Both the position numbers and the translations under genes were made by a program. Below, one piece after another: positions 44,101 to 54,100 of a DNA stretch of 64,000 nt (its first letter is position 1; every line of letters begins with the position of its first letter). The notes under the pieces are model-generated. The model was given only the letters and a program-made list of their open reading frames with translations, was not told the DNA's origin and made no database searches. The stretch is from Limnomonas spitsbergensis (taxonomy: Eukaryota; Chlorophyta; Chlorophyceae; Chlamydomonadales): assembly GCA_037349105.1 (NCBI GenBank), contig JAYJMM010000041.1, positions 6,136,501-6,200,500 on the forward strand, written 5' to 3'.

Positions 44101-47100
44101 CCTTAGCCCTAAACCCATCTCTCATCCGTGCAGGAAGCGATCAGAGGCATGAACCGACAGCGGGTCTTCAGGTCCTCCCAGGACAAGTCCTCCCACCCAG
44201 TGGGTCTCCAGGACCCATCAGCCCGGCCGCTCAGCATCCTGGATGAGGCCTGCAAAGGGGCGCTGAGGACCGGCGTCACCTCTAGCACCATTTATTTCGA
44301 GTCGTCTTTTACCTCCCTCATGAGCAACAGGTGTGTTTCTTATGGAATTATGTGGTGCATCGATGTTCATGCTCATTCTCATGCCCAAGCCATCACCGCG
44401 CCTGCACATCTTGCTCATCCTGTTATTATGTTCAGGCTCATCCATTTTCTGATCATGTGTGTGTGGTTCCCCCCTTCTCTTCCATCACCTCTGCATGATA
44501 TGATTGATATCCCATGATTTGTGAATAGGAGCACCGGCAAGATGTTCTCCGGCATCCATGCCGTGATTTTGAGCTGGCTGCAGAGGGTCGCGTGGGAGGT
44601 CCCGCCACCTGATAGGATACGGGATCAGCTCTGCTCCAAGGTGGGGCGGGACGTGGAAGGAGATTTGACTAGCTGCCACCAGAGGATCAGGAATGGTGTA
44701 TAATGTGTCTGAACGAAGAGTTTCCAATACAATTACATTTACGTCGCTTACTTTTTACGTTCACCGCTGTGGATTATTCATACGAATTTTTCAATTGTAG
44801 TTATACTTACACTTAGAGACCCCATCACTCTGAAACGTAGGTAATGCGCCCCCTGGCTGCCCCCCCGCATACTTGTCATCTCCGGGCCTTCAATCCCATT
44901 CACCGAAGTCTCCTACACGATAAATACACAAACCTTGTAACGCATGTTTGTGTTCGTGGCCCTTGCCAGCGTTGGCACTTGGTCTGATATCTTGAAATTT
45001 GGAATCTCACATCACACACATCATACATTTTTTATTATCGGGCCTTTAATCCCGGAGACTTAAGTCTCGTACATGATAAAATAACACATATCTTGTAACA
45101 CAGATTTGTGTTCTGGACCCCCCTGCCAGCACTGGCACTTCTTTTATAGGTATCTTGGCATCTCACACACATCATACATACGTATCTCCGTGCTTGCAGC
45201 TCACTCGCTCCGCTTTGATGACATTCAACGAGGCCACAAGGAAGTTGTGGGACACCAACGTCATGGCTCTACCTGGAGAGAAGCTCCCCGCAAGGCTGCT
45301 CAACATGAGGCTGCAGCGCCTCGGGGGGGCGAGGGGGAAGGTGAATTGGTTGGTAGTGTTTTTTTCGGGTACAAATCCACCTTTGGCAGGCCGCAAAAGG
45401 CCCCAAACTTGGGCTGGCCTGCGACTGCTGGTCAAAGCAGCATGGCTGGCCACAACTAATCCCCTTGGCCAGAGAGCGGAGAGTAGCTGACATGTAGCTG
45501 AGTCACGAAAAAGGAAACACGGCATTGCCTGGCCATCGCGGGTGCTACTGAGCAATGCTAAAAGGTGTGTGCTACTAAGCAATGCTAAAAGGTGTGTATG
45601 CTACTACTTATCAATGCTAACAGGTGTATGCTGCTCAGCAATGCTGACAGTTGCGTATGTGCTGCCAAGCAATGCTAACGCACGCTGTTACACTATGGTG
45701 CAGGTGCCTATGCCCGACCTGAACAGCTTGAGTTCTGCCATGGACTACGTCTTTGAGATAACGGCGGTCGAGCTCGGCCCTGACATCGGTGAGGGTCCCT
45801 ACCCCCTTGCGTGTTGGCCTTCTTGGCTGCTATTCCAGTAGGGAATGAATAAGTTCACAATCACAAGGATTGAGGAAGCTTCCTACGTTGGCCGAAGCAT
45901 GGGACATGGCTATTATGTCTGGGATGGACCAGTGGGGGATAGGTTTCGGGTTTAAGCTTGACTTCCTTGAGGGGGTGTTCTTCTGTCGCTTTGCAGATTG
46001 GGTGGGTGTGCTGGTTTTCTCACTGCAGTGACCGACCGGCCTGACTGCCTGGGGCATGCCCGCAGGCGGCCTGAGCAAGAGCTTGTTGGAGCAGGTGGAA
46101 GCATTTTCAGGCAACGTACAGAGCAACATCCTGGGGGAGATGCCTACAATCAAGGACCATTTCTCATCCTTCCTCGGCTTCGAGTGAGGAAATGATGTTG
46201 AGCAAAGAATGTGACTTCAGCGAATAAAGTAGCGTTTGCAACATGTGTATTGGTGTAGCTTTGTTATTTTTTCTACATGTGCGTGGGTAGACTCCGCTGC
46301 AGAGCTTCATGGGCCGCCTGGGTGTAACTTCCGGAGTGTAGCTGTCCGGGCATGGATGTACCTTCATATGACATTTGTGTGCAGGGGACTTGCTGAACAC
46401 AGCTACCTGGATGTGGGTGCAATTTGTGAGTGTGGCTTCTCGTGTGTGGTAGAAGCTTTTGATGTAGCTACTACCTGGCTACCATCACCGTAGGCACCTG
46501 GGTGTGGCTACCTGGGTGCCGGTGTATGTAACTCGCTGCCTGTAGCTGCATGTAGCTGCCTGGTGCTGCATGTAGCTGCATGTAGCTGCATGTAGCTGCC
46601 TGGTGCTGCCTGTAGCGGCCTGTAGCTGCCTGTAGCTGCCTGGGACAGCAACTTGATTTCAATATGATGACATGATGGGCCGCTGCAAGCTGATCGTTTT
46701 CATGGTACACCTGCATGCAGCCTGGGGAGCGGGCCAAGCAACTACATCGAGGTGTGACAAAACATACTGGATCGCACCTATGACACCGTGGTCCAGGTGA
46801 CATGGCAAGGGGGCATAGACAAACCCTTACAGTCAGTTTCCGATTTTCGTACAAATGGCTACTTGATCTCTCTTGCGACAGGAAGGCATAGCCTAACCTT
46901 TACCCTTCAACTAGTTTAGTTAGGTTCCGTTTTCTTTCTAATGTGGCAAATGTCCCTTTGTCTCCCTTGTGGCTCAAATTGTCTTTCCGGGATGCCGCAG
47001 ACAATCCTGCCAGTAGCACACGTGGGTGAGGAGGGTGATGACGGAGAGTGCATGCGTACGCTGAAGGACTTCCTCCTGGAGATGGACCTGTTCGCCAGTG

Positions 47101-47518
47101 GATCCCTGCTGGATGACCGGCAGGTGGGTTTGCTTTTTGCTTTCAGGTAGACAGCCTGTCCAGAACAAGGCAGTACGATGCGGCACAATACATCACAGGT
47201 TTTGCTGGATCGTACTACCAAGGTAGTACGATATGGCACAATATGGCACAGGTTAGCCGGATCGTACTGCCAAGGGAGCACAATCCTGCAAGATACGGCA
47301 CAGTTTTAGCCGCATGGTGCTGCCATGGTCCAGAATATCCCTGTCAAAGAATCACCGACGTGTCCTCTTACTCCTTGCAGAGGGCTGGCCTGTCCAAGAC
47401 GAATAAAGACGGCGGGGGCAAGACGCGCTTTGCGCCTCCATCACAGTCCAGCAGCGACACTTTGTTGCTGGCCAGCAATATCTTGATGGAGATGCGCAAG
47501 GTCCAGGCTGCAAGGACG
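32191..47518 (+). CDS. Large multi-exon protein, possibly a dynamin/SLIP-GC-like GTPase
   Basis: Core exons: 32572-32695, 33241-33347, 33916-34152, 34322-34483, 34923-34994, 35344-35484, 35842-35952, 36571-36828, 37043-37126, 37982-38020, 38344-38409, 38632-38762, 43462-43582, 44134-44330, 44529-44640, 45200-45340, 45704-45788, 46066-46183, 46721-46751, 47001-47123, 47381-47518. All 20 joins keep phase, giving 866 residues, with a probable 5' exon at 32191 and unplaced 3' end. FMTIYELPGLDADVIKRHAG followed by SLYLFLDVDRLF and VTIILLLNTDREE resembles the DxPG and (N/T)KxD switches of dynamin-type GTPases; a P-loop-like SSAGSAAGKS lies in the 5' exon. Exon 8 encodes a Gly-Ser linker and an Asp/Glu run. 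LKELLERQMSM and KLLSRMPADLFLTARDKLLE suggest helices. The family call is tentative; the exon chain itself is strong. The 4.7-kb intron after 38762 is nearly all minisatellite. Confidence 0.6.
32375..32485. mobile_element. Solo copy of the 49-51 kb foldback element terminus
   Basis: GACGCCCATAGGCTCTGCTG...GGCTCGGCTGCGTGGGCGCT followed by CAACAGTGAAGTTGGGAAAG resembles the termini at 49245, 49690 and the inverted ones at 50260 and 50958. It lies in an intron of the large gene. Confidence 0.5.
33790..33865 (+). pseudogene. Decayed copy of an exon start in the large gene
   Basis: GAGCTGGCGTGAAATCAATGCGG...GTAGGCTAACCCTGTGGATG matches the start of exon 33916 (AAGCTGG...CACGAAATCGATACGGCGTTGGTGAACCC...GACGGCCGCCCG) with a small deletion and an in-frame stop. 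The upstream sequence (GTATAGTTCCTCATCTTCAG) also matches that before the real exon. Confidence 0.75.
34155..34321. repeat. Duplicated intron segment
   Basis: GTTCCCCGTGGG...GATGTCAAGTTTTTGCTCAC...CCCCTCGCCCCTCCCC...TGGAAGGCCAAG is followed by TTTCCCCGTGGG...GATGTCGTGTTTAAGCTCAA...CCTTGCCCCTCCCC...TGGCAGGCCAAG. The first copy ends in a usable-looking AAG acceptor, the second in the real CAG acceptor at 34321. Confidence 0.8.
34620..34680. repeat. Copy of the exon 34322-34483 donor region
   Basis: CTTCAACAGCCTTGATGTCAGGGTAAGA...TTTCTGTTGCCTACCA mirrors CTTCAACACCCTTAAAGTCAGAGTGAGT...TCTGCTGCTTACCA at the real donor (34484). The copy keeps a consensus donor AGG|GTAAGA. Confidence 0.75.
35485..35690 (+). 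repeat. Tandem copy of the exon 35344-35484 end; possible extra exon
   Basis: After the real donor, a CAG acceptor (35505-35507) opens a phase-0 stretch reading EMLASSSDDSYEKNKALLEG to a GTGGGT donor at about 35591, nearly repeating the real exon's GSSDGSYEKSKALSEGK. A third, truncated copy starts after CTTTCAG at about 35626. The second copy could be included in the mRNA without frame loss (alternative or duplicated exon). Confidence 0.65.
36265..36440. repeat. Degenerate GATCTGCTGGATCTG/GGATATTCTAGA repeats
   Basis: Four or five units of 30-45 bases combining GATATTCTAGATCTGCTGGA and GATCTGGGGG in an intron of the large gene. Confidence 0.8.
37505..37785. repeat. 66-bp tandem repeat, four units, intronic
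   Basis: Units of 66 bases starting TCTGACACATCCTGCCACTT with TTAACCGAATTACCATAAAC; the last is more diverged. Lies in the intron before exon 37982. The minus strand is open through it because 66 is divisible by three. Confidence 0.9.
38815..43431. repeat. 15-bp minisatellite, about 307 units, filling a 4.7-kb intron
   Basis: Units of TTGCTTACCTGCTCA or TTGCTTGCCTGCTCA fill the intron from donor 38763 to acceptor 43461. A 3-base slip near 40490 shifts the register. TTGCCAGCTCA and TTGCTTCCCCACTCA variants appear mainly in the right half; the block at about 41460-41900 recurs at about 42640-43060, a higher-order duplication of about 1.1 kb. The consensus has neither GT nor AG on the sense strand. 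The exons on either side join in phase 2, so the array is intronic; the 619-, 879-, 1514- and 973-codon frames in it are artefacts. Confidence 0.97.
43583..43775. repeat. Two decayed copies of the exon 43462-43582 end and donor
   Basis: GCCGATCTCTTCCTGACTGC...CTTCTGGAGGTCATA|GTGAGTACTTCTGGCC (real) is followed by GCTGATCTCTTCCCGAGTCA...CTTCAGGAGCTCACA|GTGAGTTCTTCTGGCC and CCGGTTTCTCTCGAGTAATA...GGTTCAGGGGGTGACA|GTGAGTACTCTTTGCC. All three keep GTGAGT. Confidence 0.8.
44025..44133 (+). repeat. Copy of the exon 44134 acceptor and start; possible mini-exon
   Basis: CATCTCTCATCCGTGTAG|GAAGCTGTCAGAGGCATGAA...CGACAGCGGGTGTTAGGTTG precedes the real CATCTCTCATCCGTGCAG|GAAGCGATCAGAGGCATGAA...CGACAGCGGGTCTTC. 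The first copy could act as a 45-base phase-0 exon (EAVRGMNRQRVLGCK) ending at AAG|GTTGGT. Confidence 0.8.
44860..45195. repeat. ~170-bp intron duplication
   Basis: CTCCGGGCCTTCAATCCC...CTTGTAACGCATGTTTGTGTTC...CCAGCGTTGGCACTT...TATCTTG is repeated as TATCGGGCCTTTAATCCC...CTTGTAACACAGATTTGTGTTC...CCAGCACTGGCACTT...TATCTTG just before exon 45200. Confidence 0.8.
45541..45690. repeat. Degenerate ~30-bp repeats (AGCAATGCTAAAAGGTGT)
   Basis: Five units of about 28-35 bases, GCTACTAAGCAATGCTAAAA being typical, ending just before the acceptor of exon 45704. Confidence 0.8.
46530..46645. repeat. TGTAGCTGCCTG short tandem repeats
   Basis: About nine 10-13-base units (TGTAGCTGCCTG / TGTAGCTGCA) in the intron before the 31-base exon at 46721. 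Confidence 0.85.
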
Positions 47519-48388
47519 GTAGGGCCGGGTAGGGAGGGCTGGGTAAAGGCGAGTAGGGCCGGAATGAAAGGGCTCGGGAGGGCACGGGAGGGCGGGGTAG
47601 GGGCAGTTAGGGGTGGGGAGGGATGGGGAGGGGAGAGGAGGGGAGGGGAGGGGAGGGGAGGGGGAGGGGGAGGGGGGGATTAGGCCGGGGAGGGCGGCTA
47701 GGGCCGGGTGGGGGCAGATAGGGGCAGTCATGGTAGTGGAGGGGAGGATTGTTCCCTTGCATCTATGCTTGCATCTCATGGGGGGGTCCAAAGACGGCCG
47801 AGTCCAGGGTGAAGACTTCAGTCCCAAACTGCAAGCCACATATGTTGTTTGGTTGAGCGTGATTGATCACACCCTGGTTTTCCCCAGTTGTGCGGTGGCT
47901 GCTCACCTCCCATGCAGCAGGTGTGACAAGGCGGCCTCGTCAGAAAGCGATGTTGAGGTCTATAGGGTTTTTTCGCAATGCCACTCGGGTCATCTGGTGC
48001 CAGATGTCATGAGTGGCAACTAAATGCAAAACCCTATGAACCTCAACAGACAATCCCTATCAACTGGGAAATGTGCGTCTTGTATAATATCAGGAGATTC
48101 GACTTGTTGACGTGTGTAACCCTTTGAGGCAGTCCTGTCACAACAGGCCCCTGGACCCAGGTATACTAGGGGGGTTTAACAAGACTTCCAACCCTTACCC
48201 CTAAACCCTGAACACTTAACACATCCCGTGTATACTAGGGGGGGTCAACAAGCACTTCAAAACCCCAAACCTGATGCTGTTTATATGGCCGACCCCATCT
48301 ACTGAACACGACCTACACAGAGATATGAGCGATCGTAGGCTCAATCAACTGCGTAGGCCCAACCAACAACCCCAATGTACCAACACAC
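47519..48388. other. Region downstream of the last firm exon of the large gene
   Basis: Begins with a donor (GTAGGG) and a G-rich tract, GGGGAGGGGAGGGGAGGGG, at 47600-47680 that fits the G-quadruplex pattern. A possible 33-base exon lies at 47887-47919 (LCGGCSPPMQQ, CCCAG acceptor, GTGTGA donor, phase 0), not included in the model. ATACTAGGGGGG occurs twice (48163, 48231) with CCCTAAA-type motifs between. No stop-bearing last exon was identified. Confidence 0.4.
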
Positions 48389-49057
48389 TCATGCACCCCT
48401 GACTTCTCCAGCACCTCTGACCGACCTGAGTGCTCTACGGCTGTACAGGAGGTTGCTTTGAGAGGAGCCTTGGATGGCGCCGGAAAGGGAGCGGATGGGG
48501 AGGCGGCAGTTGTGACGTGAAGAGATGCAACAAGCCAAGGCCAAAGGAGGGAGAGGCGCCCGGCAGCCCTCACGATGAGTGAGGAGTTGACTCTGTAAAT
48601 CCAGGCTCTGGCTGGTGGCATTTCCGCGGGTGTTACCCTTGAAGCGGTGCGTCTCTCCAATTTTGATATAGCCTTGGCCACTGAGTGTGATGGGGGTTAC
48701 TGTAGGGGGAGACGATGCATGCAAACTGCACTCCTCTGTGAGCTTCCCCCCTGTGTCTGGGAAAGTGCCGGCCAGAAATGTATAAGAGGCCAGTGGAGAT
48801 GCAGCAGCAGGTAGGCTCCCGTGCTGGGTCCTGATAGCCAGAGTGGCTGTCGGGGTGAAGGTCCTCTGACCCACCTCTGGGTGGGCTGAATAGCTCCGAG
48901 AGGGGGCCCACCAATCAGTGGGTTTCCCCTTTTCATGTTTACCCTTGCGTTCCTTATATTTAATACCTACCAACTTCCCCTTCGGTTTCCTCATCTCCCA
49001 ACCTGGCAGCTGGGCACCCCAGCGGCCAAGGCTTTTTCTGTTTTTCAGCAAGGCCAC
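48389..49057 (-). CDS. Doubtful 222-codon ORF
   Basis: A continuous minus-strand frame from 49057 to 48389. Part of it (TLSGQGYIKIGETHRFKGNT) looks protein-like, but the C-terminal third is Arg/Leu/Ser-rich like an out-of-frame reading, and splice-like sites (CACTCAG, CGCTTCAAG|GGTAAC) interrupt it. It borders the foldback-element cluster and may be a remnant of an element-encoded gene. No family recognised. Confidence 0.2.
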   Translation of the reverse strand: MALLKNRKSLGRWGAQLPGWEMRKPKGKLVGIKYKERKGKHEKGKPTDWWAPSRSYSAHPEVGQRTFTPTATLAIRTQHGSLPAAASPLASYTFLAGTFPDTGGKLTEECSLHASSPPTVTPITLSGQGYIKIGETHRFKGNTRGNATSQSLDLQSQLLTHREGCRAPLPPLALACCISSRHNCRLPIRSLSGAIQGSSQSNLLYSRRALRSVRGAGEVRGA

Positions 49058-49059
49058 AC

Positions 49060-50960
49060 ATTAATGATGTTACACCTCCGGGCCCTAGGCCTCGCCTAGG
49101 CAGCTAGGAAAGCCAGGGGAGAATGCACAAGAGGAAAGAAAGGAAAGCAATTTCACCTTCGAAACAAGAAGAACAAAAACAAAAAAGGCTAGGCAAACCG
49201 TATCCCCTGCCCATGAAGATTCGAGGCTGCAAGAGCCCACAGGTCAATGACGTTACACCTCTGGGCCCTGTTCAAGAAGGCTCGGTCACATGGGCGCCTA
49301 ACTAAAGAGTTGGGAGGAAAGATGGAAAGAAACACAAGGGGGCAGGACAAAAAATGAGGAAAAGTGGGGAGAAAAGTGAAGGAACCCAAAAAATGCTGGA
49401 AAGAAATACAAAGGAAGTTCCATCATCTGGAAAACGTCTCAACGATATCTACCATGTCTTCCACAAAGGCCATGTCTTCCACAAAGGCCATGGCATCCCA
49501 CCCCAGCCTGCCCGGATACAACTCTAAAAAGTCTCTTGCACCATTCGGAGGACCTGCCCATGATCATGCACGCTGGGGCATTGAAAGCATGCATGCAGCG
49601 CATCCTCCGCATGGTCGCCGTCTCCCCTAGCCTAACATCGCTGGCAGCACCGTCTGTCACGCTGCTGACCACTGCTCCGTCCTCTAGTCAATAACGTTAC
49701 ACCTCTGGGCCCGCTCAAAGCTCGGCCGCGTGGGCGCCCAACTGTTCAGAAGGGAGTAAAAAAGGAACTGAAAGGAAGAGAGGGGGAAAGGAACAAAAGG
49801 AGAGGCCGGGTAGGCAAAGAAGACCAGGTCCAACACCTGAGTTCCACTAGAGACTAGCCCTCAACAAAGCCTCTAAGAAAATATAAGTCCAGAAAAGCAA
49901 GCGTATCCCACCCCTGCTTGGCCGCGAGGGCGCCCCCCTGATCAGAAGGGAAAAGAGAGGAAACTAAAAAGGGGGCAAACAACAACAAAAAAAAAAAAAA
50001 AAAAAAAAAAGGGGTCGGAAAGGCCAACGACACCGGTCTCAGAAACCCTGGAGACCAACCCACAATAATGCCCACAACACAGTCCACAAAAGCAAGTGCG
50101 TCCCATCCCTGCTCAGCCTGTTACAACTCCGTCCTCTGGTGTCAGCCGTGCTGACGGCGCCGGGGGCACATGTATGTCCTTTCAGGTTCCTTCTCTCCCG
50201 ACCAGACATTTGGTCGCCCACGTGGCTGAGCCTTTTGAGTTGGGCCCATGGGAGTGACGTTATTATTAGCATGCATGTACCTCGTGCTCCAATCGGGGTT
50301 TAAGAGCTTGGGTAATCAGAGAGGGTCGGCTTAATTTTACTTCCTGCCCAAGATGTAGTTTCGGAGCATTGCCTTGGATACCAACAAAGTCCTAGTATCG
50401 TATTGTCGTGCAGTGAGCGAGGTTTATTTCATCGTGCGCTCCGTACCATGTTTTGGGGGGCACCGGGCAGCCTTCCCTGGGAAGATAGGGACCCAACCTG
50501 GATGGCCTACAGCAGGTGGCTTGAGCGGCGAGGCTTCATGCACCAGTCCCCATGGGCCGCATGCTGTACTGTGCCTGAATTGCAGCTGGAAGTTATTACC
50601 CATCATAAACAGTTTGGTTTCCTTTTCGGTGGGGGTTATTTTCCTGTTTTGTCGCTATTTATGACAGTTAATGATGACAGTTAACTAAGGAATATTTTGC
50701 AGATATAATATAGATAAAGAGAAACAACACAGCTTGGGGCCATAGCCACATCCCTGCTGTTTTTACATACCATCCCCCCCTCCAGCCAGAACAGGCATGC
50801 CCCACAATTACACCCCCCACTTCAATACTCAGTTCAACTGCACTCTTCACTCGCCACCGTCTTTCTTTTAGTTCCTTCTTATTTTCTCCCTTCTGAACAG
50901 TTGGGCGCCCACACGGCCGAGCTTTGAGCGGGCCCAGAGGTTTAACGTTATTGACTCGTT
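49060..50960. mobile_element. Cluster of foldback elements sharing one terminus
   Basis: AGTCAATAACGTTACACCTC followed by TGGGCCCGCTCAAAGCTCGG occurs at 49687 and, inverted, at 50890-50960 (AGTCAATAACGTTAAACCTC), with about 75 bases of near-identity including GTGGGCGCCCAACTGTTCAG. A diverged pair lies at 49240 and, inverted, about 50190-50262, and partial copies at 49060 and 49915. The whole looks like two interleaved TIR elements of about 1.0-1.3 kb. A run of about 28 A lies at 49983-50010. No transposase found. Confidence 0.6.
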
Positions 50961-51116
50961 ATCCGGATTCGCAATAGACAGTACCAACTCTGCCATGCCA
51001 CATGCTCTCGAATATTCCAGCTGGAAATCTAGTTCCCAACCAACAAAAACAGTTAGAAAAAAAACAGTCAAAAAAACGAATACAACCTCATAGATCACAC
51101 ACCCCTTACGTGCTTG

Positions 51117-54100
51117 TCACGTGGTTGGGAACAATTGTCTGACCGCCTTCTTCAGCGCGTCTGTCAAAGCCGCTGGGAATTCTATAAAGTAGTTGATAAA
51201 CATGTCGCCCATCGTCCCCGCCGTGTTGTAAATGGGCATGCCCTCATTGGCAACGTACTGGTAGTCCCCAGGCTTGGTAACACCCTGTGTGCGTGAAGGA
51301 TTTATTTTGGTTTGGCCAAGTTCAGCTACATGTCAGCTCTAAGTCAGCTACATCACGGCCTGCGGCCCCCGAGGGCCCTGAACCAGAGTTCAGCTACAGT
51401 TCAGCTACCCTTGAGCCCACCTGTTTGCCAATGGTGACCTTGTGTCCATCCAGGTGCTCCACCTGCCTGCTGAAGCCCGTCAGCTACAGTTCAGCTACAG
51501 TTCAGCTACGCGTAAGCCCACCTGTTTGCCCATGGTGACTTTGTGAGTGCATGCATGGACATGAGGGAGTGTAAGCATGGGTATGAGCGAGTGCAGGCAT
51601 GAGCATGAGGGAGTGCATGCATGGGCATGAGGGGGTGCATGCATGGGTATGAGGGAGTTCAAGCATGGGCATGAGGGAGTGCAGGCATGGGCATGAGGGA
51701 GTGCAAGCATGGGCATGAGGGAGTGCAAGCATGGGCATGAGGGAGTGCAAGCATGGGTATGAGGGAGTGCAAGCATGGGCATGAGGGAGTGCAAGCATGG
51801 GCATGAGGGAGTGCAAGCATGGGCATGAGGGAGTGCAAGCATGGGCATGAGGGAGTGCAAGCATGGGTATGAGGGAGTGCAAGCATGGGTATGAGGGAGT
51901 GCAAGCATGGGCATGAGGGAGTGCAAGCATGGGCATGAGGGAGTGCAAGCATGGGCATGAGGGAGTGCAAGCATGGGCATGAGGGAGTGCAAGCATGGGC
52001 ATGAGGGAGTGCAGGCATGGGCATGAGGGAGTGCAAGCATGGGCATGAGGGAGTGCAAGCATGGGCATGAGGGAGTGCAAGCATGGGCATGAGGGAGTGC
52101 AAGCATGGGCATGAGGGAGTGCAGGCATGGGCATGAGGGAGTGCATGCATGGGCATGAGGGAGTGCAGGCATGGGTATGAGGGAGTGCAAGCATGGGTAT
52201 GAGGGAGTGCAAGCATGGGCATGAGGGAGTGCAAGCATGGGTATGAGGGAGTGCAGGCATGGGCATGAGGGAGTGCAGGCATGGGCATGAGGGAGTGCAG
52301 GCATGGGCATGAGGGAGTGCAGGCATGGGTATGAGGGAGTGCAAGCATGGGTATGAGGGAGTGCAAGCATGGGCATGAGGGAGTGCAAGCATGGGCATGA
52401 GGGAGTGCAGGCATGGGCATGAGGGAGAGCAGGCATGGGCATGAGGGAGTGCAGGCATGGGTATGAGGGAGTGCAAGCATGGGTATGAGGGAGTGCAAGC
52501 ATGGGCATGAGGGAGTGCAAGCATGGGTATGAGGGAGTGCAGGCATGGGCATGAGGGAGTGCAAGCATGGGCATGAGGGAGTGCAAGCATGTGCATGAGG
52601 GAGTGCAGGCATGGGCATGAGGGAGTGCAAGCATGGGTATGAGGGAGTGCAAGCATGGGCATGAGGGAGTGCAAGCATGGGCATGAGGGAGTGCAAGCAT
52701 GGGTATGAGGGAGTGCAAGCATGGGCATGAGGGAGTGCAGGCATGGGTATGAGGGAGTGCAAGCATGGGTATGAGGGAGTGCAAGCATGGGTATGAGGGA
52801 GTGCAAGCATGGGCATGAGGGAGTGCAAGCATGGGTATGAGGGAGTGCAAGCATGGGCATGAGGGAGTGCAAGCATGGGTATGAGGGAGTGCAGGCATGG
52901 GCATGAGGGAATGCAAGCATGGGCATGAGGGAGTGCAGGCATGGGCATGAGGGAGTGCATGCATGGGCATGAGAGAGTGCAAGCATGGGCATGAGGGAGT
53001 ACATGCATGGGCATGAGGGAGTGCAAGCATGGGCATGAGGGAGTGCAAGCATGTGCATGAGGGAGTGCAGGCATGGGCATGAGGGAGTGCAAGCATGGGC
53101 ATGAGGGAGTGCAAGCATGGGCATGAGGGAGTGCAAGCATGGGCATGAGGGAGTGCAAGCATGGGCATGAGGGAGTGCAAGCATGGGCATGAGGGAGTGC
53201 AGGCATGGGCATGAGGGAGTGCAAGCATGGGCATGAGGGAGTGCAAGCATGTGCATGAGGGAGTGCAGGCATGGGCATGAGGGAGTGCAAGCATGGGCAT
53301 GAGGGAGTGCAAGCATGGGTATGAGGGAGTGCAAGCATGGGCATGAGGGAGTGCAAGCATGGGCATGAGGGAGTGCAAGCATGGGCATGAGGGAGTGCAA
53401 GCATGGGCATGAGGGAGTGCAAGCATGGGCATGAGGGAGTGCAAGCATGGGCATGAGGGAGTGCAAGCATGGGCATGAGGGAGTGCAGGCATGGGCATGA
53501 GGGAGTGCAAGCATGGGCATGAGGGAGTGCAAGCATGGGCATGAGGGAGTGCACGCATGGGCATGAGGGAGTGCAAGCATGGGCATGAGGGAGTGCATGC
53601 ATGGGCATGAGGGAGTGCATGCATGGGCATGAGAGAGTGCAAGCATGGGCATGAGGGAGTGCATGCATGGGCATGAGGGGGTGCATGCATGGGCATGAGG
53701 GAGTGCAGGCATGGGCATGAGGGAGTGCATGCATGGGCATGAGAGAGTGCAAGCATGGGCATGAGGGAGTACATGCATGGGCATGAGGGAGTGCAAGCAT
53801 GGGCATGAGGGAGTGCATGCATGGGCATGAGGGGGTGCATGCATGGGCATGAGGGGGTGCATGCATGGGTATGAGGGAGTTCAAGCATGGGCATGAGGGA
53901 GTGCAGGCATGGGCATGAGAGAGTGCAAGCATGGGCATGAGGGAGTGCAGGCATGGGCATGAGGGAGTGCAAGCATGGGCATGAGGGAGTGCAAGCATGG
54001 GCATGAGGGAGTGCAGGCATGGGTATGAGGGAGTGCAAGCATGGGCATGAGGGAGTGCAAGCATGGGTATGAGGGAGTGCAAGCATGGGTATGAGGGAGT

